From positions 4,154,001 to 4,218,000 of the forward strand of contig NC_063013.1 of NCBI RefSeq assembly GCF_020509005.1: DNA of 64,000 nt, in the 5' to 3' direction. Positions 49,992 to 60,388 of the stretch are shown piece by piece. Source of the stretch: Fulvia fulva (lineage: Eukaryota > Ascomycota > Dothideomycetes > Mycosphaerellales > Mycosphaerellaceae). Both the position numbers and the translations under genes were made by a program. How positions within the stretch are numbered: the stretch's first letter is position 1; every line of letters begins with the position of its first letter. The notes below the pieces were generated by a model. That model did no database searches. It saw only the letters and a list, made by a program, of their open reading frames with translations, and was not told the origin of the DNA.

Positions 49992-51045
49992 GCCGCCGAG
50001 CTCTCATCTCGAGCTTTACCGCGGGGCTCGTCTTCTGCCATGTAAATCCCACCTAGCACGAAGGAGGCCTGCTGCTTGATCCAGGCGCGTGGCATTCGTG
50101 CTTTTTCGTAGATGCCGATGGCTTCTTCAAGAGTGATCACACCATGGACGACTTCGCCGAGGACTCTACCTAGAAAGGCGCCGTCTTCCATACTAGTCGC
50201 TGCGCCCTGCGCCATGTGGTTTACCATACTATGCGCCGCATCGCCCAGGAGGACGACATTCTTCCGCGGACTGGACCAGGACTACAGAGGGCCGGTGATC
50301 AACAATGGCCAACGCTTCGACTCAGGTGCAAGATCTAGAATCCTCACCAGCAGAGGGTCGCAGTCCTTGTAGTACTCCCTCATCTCAGCCATATCGACAT
50401 TGTCCTCAACATCGCTCACTGGCTCATCTCGATAATGCGACATCACGGCATTCCATTCCCTCCCGCCCGAAATCGGGTACATGATAACATACCCCTTCTC
50501 CATGCCCCACACATCGATTGAGTTACCCAGAACTTCCCTCGCCTCGGGTACTTTCTCATAGATATAGTCATACGGCAGCACCGTCCGGTAAGCAGCATTA
50601 TTCATCGGAGCTCTCGGCTTCACATCAGGAAACAGCGTCTTCCTCACCACCGACTTAACCCCATCACTCCCAATCACCAAATCAAACTCATACCTCTCCC
50701 CCTTCTTCGTCCTCACCCTCACCCTCTCCTGATCCTCATACTCAATCCCCTCCACCCTCGCCCCAACCTCAATCTTCACCCCATGCCGCCTCGCCCCCTC
50801 AGCAAGTCCAGAATGCAAATGATCCCTTCGCACAACCCACCAAGGAAACCCAAACTCCCTCACCGTCTTCGGTACCAACTCCGTCCGCTGCACGACCTTC
50901 CCATCCTGCCTCCGCATCCGGATTTCCTTACACTGGACTAAGTCATCACCTATGATGTCGGAGACGCCCCATTTGATCAGAAGACGGGAGACGTTGGGCG
51001 TCATTTGGATTCCGGCGCCGATTTCGCCGAGTTCTGAGGCGGCCT

Positions 51046-51101
51046 GAGGGGGTGCGTTAGTGGGGAGTGAGAGGTTTGGATGGGGGATGGTGGGGTACTT
51101 A
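51046..51101 (-). other. Intron 1 of the monooxygenase, damaged donor
   Basis: Reverse-strand reading: exon 1 ...GTCACAATCCTC, then TAAGTACCCC, branch-like CACTAACGC and acceptor CCCCTCAG before GCCGCCTCAGAACTCGG. A GTAAGT donor preceded by GAA would be normal. Here the bases corresponding to GAAG appear missing. Alternatively the donor is the weak GTACCC and GAA became TAA. Either reading stops translation. Confidence 0.55.
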
Positions 51102-51284
51102 GAGGATTGTGACTTTGCAGCCTGCTCGGGCTATTGCGATTGCGGCTGCGAGGCCTCCTAGGCCGGCGCCAATGAGGCCTACATGGAGGGAGCGTGGCGC
51201 GGGCTGTGGTGGAGTGCTTAGTATGGGTGTAACTACTTGGTTGTGGATGGGATGGGGGTGTACCATGTTCTCGCTGCTGGTCAA

Positions 51285-51623
51285 TGAATTGTTAGTGGTT
51301 CAGTAGAGTTATGGGAGACAACAACGATATGCAAGCAATAGCACACAAGACTTTCGCCTTACATTCTCAAGGTGTTGTGGTGGTGACAAGTGTAGGAGGA
51401 TGGTCGGATGTGCAAAAGCGGCACACCAACCATTCATCCGAGGTATTTAGAGTTCATGCATGCAGGCACGGCAGGTAGCTTGGAAGTATGTTGGAACAAC
51501 AACTGAGTCTCGAATTTGTTCTGTGGTCTGTTTCACCATACTATCGTACACTGCTAACGCTACAATGCTTCATATCTCATGCAATCATGGCTGTTGGGGT
51601 ATCAAACTGCTGCAAGCAATCGC
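51285..51623. other. Intergenic region between monooxygenase and dehydrin-like gene
   Basis: Presumed promoter of the monooxygenase and 3' UTR of the dehydrin-like gene, both on the reverse strand. No open frame or clear motif beyond a CATGCATGCAGG palindromic stretch near 51,454. Confidence 0.4.
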
Positions 51624-52934
51624 TTAATCCATGATGCCAGTCTTGCCATCGCGATCGGCATCCTTCTTTGGGTTGAGCTTGTCCATCAAGGATGGCTTGC
51701 CAGCTGTTGTGTTGGTGTGGGTACTAATTGTGGTAGTGGTACCGTGGGTAGTTGAGTGACCACCAAGTCCGCTGCCTGGGGTGTTGTCGTACGCGCCAGT
51801 GCCAGTGTGGCCAACACCGCCGACGCCAGTTCCGCCAACACCGCTGCCGTGGGTCTGATTGCCGGCGAGGTGCGAGCCTTGGCCGGAGTGGGTGGTGCCT
51901 GGAACGTGGCTATCACCAGTGTGACCTACACCAGTAAGGCCTTGGCTGGAGTGGGTGTTGCCGGTCAAGCCAGAGCCTGAATGAGTGTTGCCTGCAATGC
52001 CTGGGCCGGCGGAACCTGCACCCGTAAGGCCTGGGCCCGAGTGCGTGTTGCCAGTCAGACCTGTGCCGGAGTGAGTGTTGCCAGTCAGACCTGTGCCGGA
52101 ATGAGTGTTGCCGGTCAGACCTGTGCCGGAGTGAGTGTTGCCAGTTAGACCCGTGCCGGAATGGGTGTTGCCAGTCAAACCAGATCCAGTGTGTCGGTCG
52201 TTGAAGCTCGAATCATGTGCCAGAGGAGTAGCAGCAGAAGTGCCGTGCGAACCGGTCAAACCAGACTGGTTGTGGTGGCCAGAGACGCCAGAAGCGGTGT
52301 TTTGGTTGTAGTTCTGGCCGGTGATGGGGTCGTCTGGACGATCAGCCCTGGATGGGACAACCTTGTCCTTGATCTTCTCCATGCCACTGCGGTTGTCTTG
52401 AGTACCGTGGGTGCCGTGGTGGTCATCGTATGGCCCATTGCCGCCTGGGATGCTTCCAACGCGCGCGCCGCCAGCTGTTGGGACCGCGGCTGGGTTCTGA
52501 GCTGATCGGTGGCTACCAGGCACGAAGTCTGCGTGCTGTGGGTGTCCAGGGTGGCTGTAAGTGTGCTCGTCGCTGACTGCTGTACCGCCGGTAATGCCGG
52601 TGTTGTGGTGGCCGCCCGTGAGACCGCTACCTGGCGTGTTGTGCGAGCCAGTGAGTCCTGTACCTGGCGTGTTGTGCGAGCCAGTAAGTCGACTTCCGGT
52701 GGTGGTGTTGTGAGTTCCAGCAATGCCGCTGCCAGTGCTGTGGCGGTCACCCGTCAGGCCAGAGGTTGTAGTGTTTGGGTTGCCAGTCAACCCAGTGCCG
52801 GTATGACTACCAGTATGGGTGCCTGAGTGAGCACCCACAGGCTCCTGGCCAACATGAGTGCCAGTGGTGGTAGTGTCATGCTCGTTGTGCTTGTTGCCCG
52901 AGAGCTTGTCTTGGATCTTGTCGACGATACCCAT
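51624..52934 (-). CDS. Gly/Thr/His-rich dehydrin-like repeat protein (436 aa)
   Basis: A single open frame with no signal peptide or membrane segment, predicted to be disordered. It is dominated by SGxGLTGNTH-type decapeptides. Five near-perfect units are encoded by 30-bp repeats at 52,031-52,180 (about residues 252-301), with looser units on both sides (SHNTPGTGLTG earlier; SSQGLTGVGH later). Three short Lys-rich segments flank or interrupt the repeats: MGIVDKIQDKLSG at the N-terminus, GMEKIKDKVVPSRADRPDDP in the middle and LMDKLNPKKDADRDGKTGIMD at the C-terminus. They resemble the amphipathic K-segment of plant dehydrins (KIKDKLPG type), suggesting a desiccation or stress protectant. That role is inferred. 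Fungal dehydrin-like proteins exist, but family assignment is not proven here. A TATA-like element lies about 70 bp upstream. Confidence 0.82.
   Translation of the reverse strand: MGIVDKIQDKLSGNKHNEHDTTTTGTHVGQEPVGAHSGTHTGSHTGTGLTGNPNTTTSGLTGDRHSTGSGIAGTHNTTTGSRLTGSHNTPGTGLTGSHNTPGSGLTGGHHNTGITGGTAVSDEHTYSHPGHPQHADFVPGSHRSAQNPAAVPTAGGARVGSIPGGNGPYDDHHGTHGTQDNRSGMEKIKDKVVPSRADRPDDPITGQNYNQNTASGVSGHHNQSGLTGSHGTSAATPLAHDSSFNDRHTGSGLTGNTHSGTGLTGNTHSGTGLTGNTHSGTGLTGNTHSGTGLTGNTHSGPGLTGAGSAGPGIAGNTHSGSGLTGNTHSSQGLTGVGHTGDSHVPGTTHSGQGSHLAGNQTHGSGVGGTGVGGVGHTGTGAYDNTPGSGLGGHSTTHGTTTTISTHTNTTAGKPSLMDKLNPKKDADRDGKTGIMD
52031..52180 (-). repeat. Five 30-bp tandem units in the dehydrin-like gene
   Basis: Plus-strand unit about CTGTGCCGGAGTGAGTGTTG plus CCAGTCAGAC, repeated every 30 bp. 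Differences are mostly single third-position changes, indicating recent expansion under coding constraint. Confidence 0.9.
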
Positions 52935-53000
52935 GTCTGGCTGTGGGATTGTGATGTTTGAAGTTGTTGATGTGGCGGAGCATGAGGCTCCCTCACCATT

Positions 53001-53008
53001 CTATATAT
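53001..53008 (-). promoter_or_regulatory. TATA-like element of the dehydrin-like gene
   Basis: CTATATAT on the plus strand (reverse ATATATAG), about 70 bp upstream of the ATG at 52,934, in otherwise mixed-composition DNA. Position fits a core promoter. Confidence 0.45.
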
Positions 53009-53039
53009 CCTCAAACACATCAATAACCTTGCCTACCTC

Positions 53040-53880
53040 GATCATAGTGCTACGTCATGCGTGAGTGGAATGCCAACACGTTGCCCAAGCGTGCAAGCCT
53101 TGTCACGAGACGCGCGGGTGTTTTCGAACAACCTTGAAACCTGAAGTCGGCAGAGGTATGACGGTTCGGCTGTGCAAAGGTCGGCGGTGGTCCAATGGAA
53201 GAGTGGAACTATGGGGGCTCTCCAAGTTTCAGTCGGCAAGGGTCAAGGTCGTGTCACTGCATGTGCTCGTTCCTGAAATCAGTGAAATGTCGGCGATGGT
53301 GCCATGTGGCCACGAGACGCGTCATGTTTCTTGCAGAGACGACGATATTCTTGTTGCTGTGGCGTCAGCTACATACATGTATCGCGCTGGAGAAAGAGAT
53401 GATGTTGTTCTTGTTTGGGTAGACTACATGTATGATTGACCCCTGTGTGGAAGAGGGTCTGATGACGTTTTTTGTCGACGCTGTTGACGTTGCACCACGA
53501 AACATGCGTGTGATCTGAACGACATGGATGTGGACAGAGGTCATCGTCGCCGAGCGCGTCGCCACCTTCGCTACAGACTTCGCCGCTTGAACCTGCCGGC
53601 GTGCTGGAGCGATGCGTAGACATAGCGACCTGCCAACATCACTCAGTCAACACTTCTAACTCAGTCGCGTTACGTGCACAGCGCATTGCCATGTCACACG
53701 AACAACTGCGAAGAGTCTCCCCAAAGAGGCCCTACGCAAAGACTCCACGGCCACCTCAGTCGCGCTTTGGATGTTCTACACCTCCCCAGTCGTGTGAAGA
53801 AAGAGAATGGCAGCGCCACTCCAGATTTGTTGCTGGTAGAACGCTAGCATAAACACCTAGTGCACTCGACTTCCTCGATC
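53040..53880. other. Gene-free right edge of the island
   Basis: Normal-composition DNA upstream of the dehydrin-like gene. Open frames such as 53,065-53,439 (forward) overlap others on both strands and show no recognisable domain. It probably contains the distal promoter. RIP-type composition begins abruptly near 53,880-53,900. Confidence 0.45.
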
Positions 53881-54024
53881 GTCGCGTTAAACCGCGACGT
53901 TTTAAACAAAACAGTATATTAGGCAATAACGAAGCGCTTATATATAGTAATATATATATTAAAATGCTCGTCTATATACACCCTATCAAATACGTGCCTT
54001 AAAATACTATAATGTGCTTCACTA

Positions 54025-54740
54025 CCGAGCGGGCCACACCACCGAGCGGGCCACTTTTGCTAAGAACTGTACCACTTCTATAGATACAGCTATGCAACCA
54101 CCATTATAGCGTGTATTGTCTTCAAACGAGGCCAGACTGACCTTAGCTGTCTAGGCCACGAAACGCGACGCGACAATTACGAATCGACTTGCTATAAAGG
54201 TATACGCCGCTCCTCGAACTATACTAGGGTATCGATTGAATAGACGACCTCCTCGGGGTGACTACGAGCCTAATTCGAAGAAGCTTATAGAGCTAGAAGA
54301 GAGGGTGATACTTAAGTATATACTCGAGCTAGATCTTAGAGGTTTCTCGCTATTAAAAGCTAGTATACGAGCAATAGCCGATTTATTGCTATAAGAGAAG
54401 GGTCTTAAGCCCGCTAGTCTCAATTGGACAGATAGGTTCATTAGGCGGCATCGTGAGCTTAAGGTTCGTATAACACGTAGATACGATCGTTAGCGAGCCC
54501 TAATAGAAGATCTAGACGTTATCGAGAAGTAGTTCTTACTTATACGTAATATAAAGGAGAAGTATAGTATCCTTAACTAGGACACCTTTAACTTCGACAA
54601 GACAGGGTTTATAATAGGTGTCATTATATCTTAGAGCGTCGTTACGAGTTTAGAAAGGCGTAGTAGAAAGAGGAAGGTCGTTAAATACTATACTATATAA
54701 TATTTTGCGCTATAGCGGAAGACTCTTCTAGAGGTAAGCC
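54025..54740 (+). mobile_element. Second pogo-like transposon family, 5' portion
   Basis: Starts after a TA (54,023-54,024) with a terminal repeat holding ACCGAGCGGGCCAC twice (54,024-54,037 and 54,041-54,054). Forward-strand transposase remnants follow: a CENP-B-type region (IELEERVILKYILELDLRGF, IRAIADLLL, LNWTDRFIRRH) and the catalytic start FNFDKTGFIIGV near 54,590-54,625. Homology is lost near 54,740 and no matching right terminal repeat is seen, so it is truncated. The TIR and first ~170 bp are less RIP-mutated than the rest. Confidence 0.7.
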
Positions 54741-55464
54741 TATTCTATACTCTCTATAGTAGATACGCTATAGAATATAGGAATCTAGTACTTAGTATCG
54801 TATTCTATTGTCATATTATTATATTATTACTATATCGCCGTTCTCGCTAATCCTAGGTATTATTAGCGCTATAGGCTATCGTAAGCTACCTTAATAGTAG
54901 TAGACCGAGGTTAAGCGCTTATTCGATACCACTTCTTATTTAAATTAGGCTATTTCCGAGCTCTTAAATATTACGAGACGTAGTATCGATAAGTACCGTA
55001 ATAACTTCCTGCTCTTTAGCGAGCTATATCTAGGAAAGTAGTCTAGTAGAAACACGAGATTAACGCGGTGTTAGGTGACCTAATTTAGGGTCCGGACACC
55101 TCTATCTTTAGAATAGCTTCGTAGACACTTCTATAGTATCGACATTACTACGACTTTTCTAGTAACCTACGTAGGGAGAAGTATAGCCTTATATAGGCTC
55201 TCCTCGAGAATATACTAAAGTTACTAATCTATTTATAGCTAGCGTACTAGTCGCTATTGCTATTACTAAGCTAGGTAGTTATTATAGTAAACGCCGGAAA
55301 GTTATTAGGAAAGTCCTTAAGTAAGCTATTATAAAGTCGCTAGATTAGTAGTAGAGTCTACGCTAGTTATTAGATTAATAGGTCTAGTAGTTAGTAATTA
55401 TAAGTTAACGCTAGGCCTATATTACTAGTATCTAGTACTAATAGCCTAGTTAGTAAGTACTATC
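54741..55464. other. RIP-mutated sequence of unknown origin
   Basis: TA-rich. Forward read-through gives patches such as YDFSSNLRREKYSLIQALLE and LLSQVVIIVNAGKLLGKSL (about 55,140-55,300) that hint at a decayed coding region, but no family is recognised. It may be the rest of the pogo-like element or another repeat. Confidence 0.4.
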
Positions 55465-58400
55465 TAGATAGATAGATTTGTTATTCCCCTATTCTAGGAC
55501 CCTATTTGACCTATATAGGTATATATCTATTATTATATATAAAGGGAGACCTAAATAGATGAAACCCCTTCCCGCCACCGACTTCTCCTTATCTAGATTA
55601 GCTTTCCCTCTAAACGTACGTAGTCTATATTACTACCCCGTTAGCCCCCGCTCCCGGCCGGTCTCGTCGCGCTACGCCGTATCCTCTCTTCCTATACTAC
55701 TCCTACTAGACGATACTATTCTAGCTAGCCCTTCTCTAGTATATAGTTCGTAATACGCCGTAAGTCCTTAACGTTATTAAGAAGTGCCCTAATCGTCCGG
55801 TTCCTCGCCTTTACTATCTACTCCCCCCTTCCTAGCGCCTACCTCGGATAGACGAGCAGTACGTACCGTATATTCTACGAGTAATAGCCGTAGGGGCAGC
55901 TAGTATTTATATATTCTAGAACCTTCCTCTATAATAGGTACCCCTAGAGGCCGATATGTTTGCTTCGTAGTTAGGTTACTATACTACTCTATACCCTCGT
56001 AGGGCGGTAGTAGATAAGCTTCGGGGGGTACTTGACCGCGGATTTCGTAGCTAACTATTCCTTAGGTTATCCCGCTAGCTAAGGGCGTCTACTATACCCT
56101 ATAACCTAGTTGTTCTACCTCTCTTTCTATAGTTACTCTCTAAACGATTTCTTACCTTCCTATTATATTACTAGCTATTCGTCCCTTACCCGGTAGTTCG
56201 GCTTATTTCCGGGTCGAATGCCCTTATACGCTAGTACTAACTTACGGGCCCTCACCACTATACTAGCGATGACCTTCTATACTAGGTACTCTACCGACTT
56301 ACCTAAGTAGGAGGTCTATAGTCCCTAGATATATAGGTCGATCGGCGGTATAGCGGTCTCGTACTTAAGTATCCTTATTAGTATCGACTTATATACCCCG
56401 GTGACCTTCCTTAGGCATTAGTTTTAGATCTTCGCTAACGGCGTAACGAGTCCCTTTAATAGGTAGGCCCTCTTGCCTAAGGACTATACTTAGCTACTAT
56501 AGGTAAGGACTGGCCGTATAATAGCCGTATATAGAAGTCGTAACTACCGAAAGTCCGCCCCCTATATAGACGTAGTGAGCCTCTAGTATGATGCTACATT
56601 CTGTTTAGCTTTCCGTAATATTGCCTATACGTACTTCCTCTACCGTAGCGCCGGGTCTACCTATAGTCCGAGGATCCTAAGCTAATTTGCCGGGTTAGTC
56701 GTATACCTCTATATCTAGATAGAAGCTTATATATTATAGAACCGTAGCCGGCTCGTAAAGTGTATTAGATTGTACTTTTCTAGGGTAAACCGAGCCCTAT
56801 ACCTCCTAGCCTAGTCCTCGTAGATCTTATACTTCTCTTCTAGTAGCCTATAGTTCTCCTTAGTCGAGGACGACTACGCTAGGATGTTCCTATCGTCTAC
56901 GAAGCCGCTCGTAGCGGTGTTCTAGGACTCTAGGGCTAGGAGTAGCGTCGCTATAGAGAAGAGGAATAGGATAGGTACTAGCGTTAAGCCTTATAGGATT
57001 CTAGTATAGACTACTTAAAATAGGCTTTTATACTAACTGACTAGGATCGACGTACTACGGTTTTAGAGGTAGGACCGTACAAAGTTAATAAGCTACTTAG
57101 GGAGTCCTTTCGACCTATAGATATAGAGTAGCCGCGGGTATAATACGTAGTCGAAGGCTCCCGATATATCTAGACTAAGTAAGGATACTACCTTATCCCT
57201 ATTCCTATACTAGATAGCCTTTACCTAAGAGGTAATAAGTCCTATCGCGGATAGCGTCGACCGCTATAGGCGCGTACCTATCTAGGTGTCCGGGAGTAGG
57301 GAGTACTCCTCTACCGCCTCGGAGAGTCTCGTTATAACTAGCTTCTTAAGCGCCTTCCTAAGAGTATTAAGGAGCGTAATTAGGCGTTACGACTTTACCT
57401 ACGTATAGTCTTCCTTTTACGGCTTACGTAGGACTACTATCGTTGATTATTTAAATACCGTTAGGTAGTATCCGGTCTATAGGTAGGCGTTAAAGATCGC
57501 TACGACTACTAGGGCTAGTTAATCTCTATACTTCTTTAGTAGCTCGTTTAGGATCCTATCCGGCCCCGGGGCTTTCTTCGCCGGCAACTTCCTAAGTATA
57601 GCGGCAACTTCTCTCTCGGATACCTCCTATTAGACCGCGATACTAGGGACTAGGGGAGTAGAGCTATTTATATCGCTTAGATTAGCCTCGACTAGGGGCG
57701 GGAAGAACTTACTAGCTAGTAGACGCCGTTTTGCCTCGGGGTCGCTAACCGGGCTACTAGGCAATTATAGCGCTAGGATAGAGAAGGAGGGGCCCTATAT
57801 AGGGTCCTATCGGGCCTATTTCGCTAGCTTCTATATCCTTACTAGCTTACCGGCGATTTCTTCTACTATAGCTCTCTAGCCGACGGCTTTCTCCCTCCGT
57901 ATTATAGCTTTCTTCTATTAGTATACCTCTCTATATACGTTCTAGGCCTCCTCGCTATAGCTACTAGTCTATACCCGGCGGGCTCTCCTTACTTCTCTTA
58001 CTACCGTAGTATACTTTAGCGTCTAGTATAGTTTAGACTATATCGTTAGTTAGGTAAGCGGAACGTAAAGTAAGGTCGCTTTTCTTATTACGTCTATTAA
58101 CCCTTAGACTACGTCGCCTATCTCGTCTTTACTATTATATTACTACTACGCGATCTAGACTAGTCTCTCGGAGACGTCGAGGTATACCTAGATATTAGCC
58201 TAGTAGGACTTTCCCTAGTTTAGCTTAGAGGTTCTCGCTAGTATATATTATATCTATATTATAATAGAGGTCCTAACTAGTATATAGTCTAACGACGCCT
58301 CGAGTTTATATTCGATCCTATAGTAGGTTACCTTATAGTAGTAGCTATCTAAAATCTAGGAGAGGTCGATCGTGCCTTAGAGTCCCCCTCTCTTCTAGGT

Positions 58401-60219
58401 ACCTAGGTCCTTTGGGGTATTAAGGGCAATTACGTTACTCACTATCAAGTCGATTACTTCGTCGGCTATAGGGTACGGCTATATAAGGCTTTCCTAGGAA
58501 GGGTAGTATATATTAAAGTCTCCTACTACAATATAGTACCCTTGTCTCTTAAGCGTACTATCTAGGTATCTATAGACCCTAAGGTCGCGACTAGACCTCG
58601 AGGCTAGCGGTTATATATATAAGTTATATATCTAAGTACTACCTACGTAGAGGGAGGTAATGTCTCCCCCGCCTTCTTCGTCTACGTAGTATACTACCTC
58701 CTAGTCGGATTCTAGTATATCCTTACTAATATAGAAGCACGTACGGGGTCTACCGTCGCTTCGTAGGTATAATTATAGCCTAGTAACTTATAGGTCGTTA
58801 GTCTCTTATAGTACGGGTTAATCTATAGCTCCTAGATTACTAGGACGTAGTAGACGTACGGGTCCGCCTCGTATAGGAAATGGTTTTATACTATATCCTT
58901 ACTATAGTCAACGTTATACTAGATAATACTTAGCGTGTCGAGGCTAGTTATCGTTATCGACAATCATTTCCTCTATAATATCCTATATCCTACTACCTAG
59001 CGCGTCCTAGTCTACGCCTATTAGTTATATACGAAAGGGGAACCGGGCCTAGTTAGATTCCCTTGCTATAACTAGTAGAGTACGTAGCCTCCCGTATACC
59101 CTAGGTTACGTATCCTTTATATTATTCTCGGCCCTAGGGCGCTTATACCCGACTGCCGCTAGCTAGTTCTAGTATATACTAGCCTTACGATCGCCGTAGA
59201 ATCTTAGGGCGACGGTTCTGTTTGTGATTACCTTGTTTTTCGCTAGTTTCCGCTATAGACATTCCGTACTATATAATAGGTAGTACCCCGGACAGTTCGC
59301 GTACCGCCTCGTAGCCGATATATAGTCCCTAGATATATAGTCTCCTATATAGTTCGAGTAGGCCTACTTATTTCTATACGTATAGGTTTAGTGTCTATAC
59401 TATTAGTATTTGAAGTATTAGAGGACACGAAAGGATAAGGAGTGCTTTTCGACTATCTTAAGGCTATATTGCTAGACTAGGCCTTGTTCTATCGCTAGAT
59501 CCGCCGCTTTTACGTCTTATAGCTATACTATTAGCGCCGAGGCCTTCTTGCCTTCTAGCCATTTTCTATAGAGCTAAGTCGCCTTCTAGATTAGAGAGTT
59601 AAGAGTAACTAGGTTGTCCTCTTAGAGAGTACGTAGATAAGCTTAGTTAGTTAGGTCGAACTCTTTAGGTATATCGTAGACTAGGATCATAAACTACTTC
59701 GTTAAGACCTTCGCTAATACCGTAATCTTAGATGCCTACTATAGCTATACCTCTAGGTACCTCCTAGTAGTAGTAGAGCTAGTACAGATTTATAGAGTAC
59801 CGTTAGACTATTAGTTTCCTACGACTACCCCTAGTTAATTAATTCGCTAGGCGAGCTCCTTGTTCGATAGCTTCGTAACTCCGGCCTAGTCCTCCTTTAC
59901 TATAATACGGATCGTAACTATATCGTACGTTAGGCGGGGGCCTAGTATCGATACCGCGACCGATACCTAGCTATAGGGGTGTGAATTCCGGGTAGCCTTA
60001 TTAATCGCCTAAGACGTCGTCCTTATTTCTTATTACCCTCGGTAATACGATAGTACTAGCGCCGTACGTAGCTAAGTAATTATTACCTATAGAGACTAGT
60101 ATAGGAGCTAGTCGTTAGTTTCTATACTTTTTACGTCCTCTATAAGTTGCTACTAGTTATCTTAGGGGAGCTTCGCCTATAGAGCCGTAGGCGCCGGTAG
60201 TACCGTAGCCTAGGCTACT
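55465..60219 (-). mobile_element. Tad1-type LINE, copy 5 (5'-truncated, RIP-mutated)
   Basis: Reverse-strand LINE collinear with copy 4, starting with the (GATA)n tail at 55,465 and losing homology at about 60,219 inside ORF1, some 270 bp short of the 5' end seen in copy 4. RT FVDD region near 56,890-56,910, endonuclease at about 58,230-58,960, zinc knuckles at about 59,260-59,420. It shares many derived bases with copy 4 (for example TTTATACTAACTGACTAGG near 57,028) that copies 1-3 lack. The forward open stretch at 55,559-55,753 is antisense. Confidence 0.9.
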
Positions 60220-60386
60220 ATAATCGGTATGAATAAGATAGTCCTCCTCGGTAAGATATATAAAGTAGGTAGAAAGCGCTTATCTAAGCTAGAGTAGGTA
60301 TAGATAATACTAGATTACCCGGAGCCTAAGAACGCTACTAATATACGCTAATTCTACGGCATCGTTACTACTATTAAGTACTAACG
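60220..60386 (+). mobile_element. Ty3/gypsy pol fragment
   Basis: Short forward-strand remnant reading IILDYPEPKNATNIR followed by FYGIVTTIK, which matches the linker between RT and RNase H in gypsy Pol (typically WP.P.N..ELR.FLG). Cut on the left by LINE copy 5 and on the right by Fot1/pogo copy 2. Confidence 0.6.
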
Positions 60387-60388
60387 TA

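Larger units (their letters stand above)
49643..51284 (-). pseudogene. FAD-dependent monooxygenase (salicylate-hydroxylase-like), disrupted
   Basis: Flavoprotein monooxygenase of the PF01494 type, which uses FAD and NAD(P)H to hydroxylate aromatic or similar substrates. The substrate is unknown. Exon 1 (51,284-51,102) carries the dinucleotide fold LIGAGLGGLAAAIAIARAG (residues 37-55). Exon 2 starts near 51,045 (ELGEIGAGIQMTPNVSRLL) and includes DLVIGSDGVKSVVRK and, near 50,230-50,255, VVLLGDAAHSMVNHMAQG, the second FAD motif. Lesions: exon 1 runs into TAA at CTCTAAGTACC where a codon plus GTAAGT donor is expected; and an in-frame TAG at 50,282-50,284 splits PL and SWSSPRKN, readable as CAG changed by C to T in CpA context. 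The acceptor (CCCCTCAG near 51,046) and branch-like CTAAC near 51,056-51,060 are intact. A perfect 45-bp tandem duplication sits in the C-terminal third. Confidence 0.82.

Noticed and set aside
51624..52934. CRISPR-like regular 30-bp repeats
   Set aside because: Units are contiguous without spacers and lie in a continuous open frame in a eukaryotic gene; they are protein repeats.
53065..53439. 124-codon forward open frame at the right of the island
   Set aside because: Overlaps other frames on both strands. No domain, no intron signals and no known composition.
55559..55753. 64-codon forward open frame
   Set aside because: Antisense to the 3' end of LINE copy 5. Equivalent positions in the other copies are closed.
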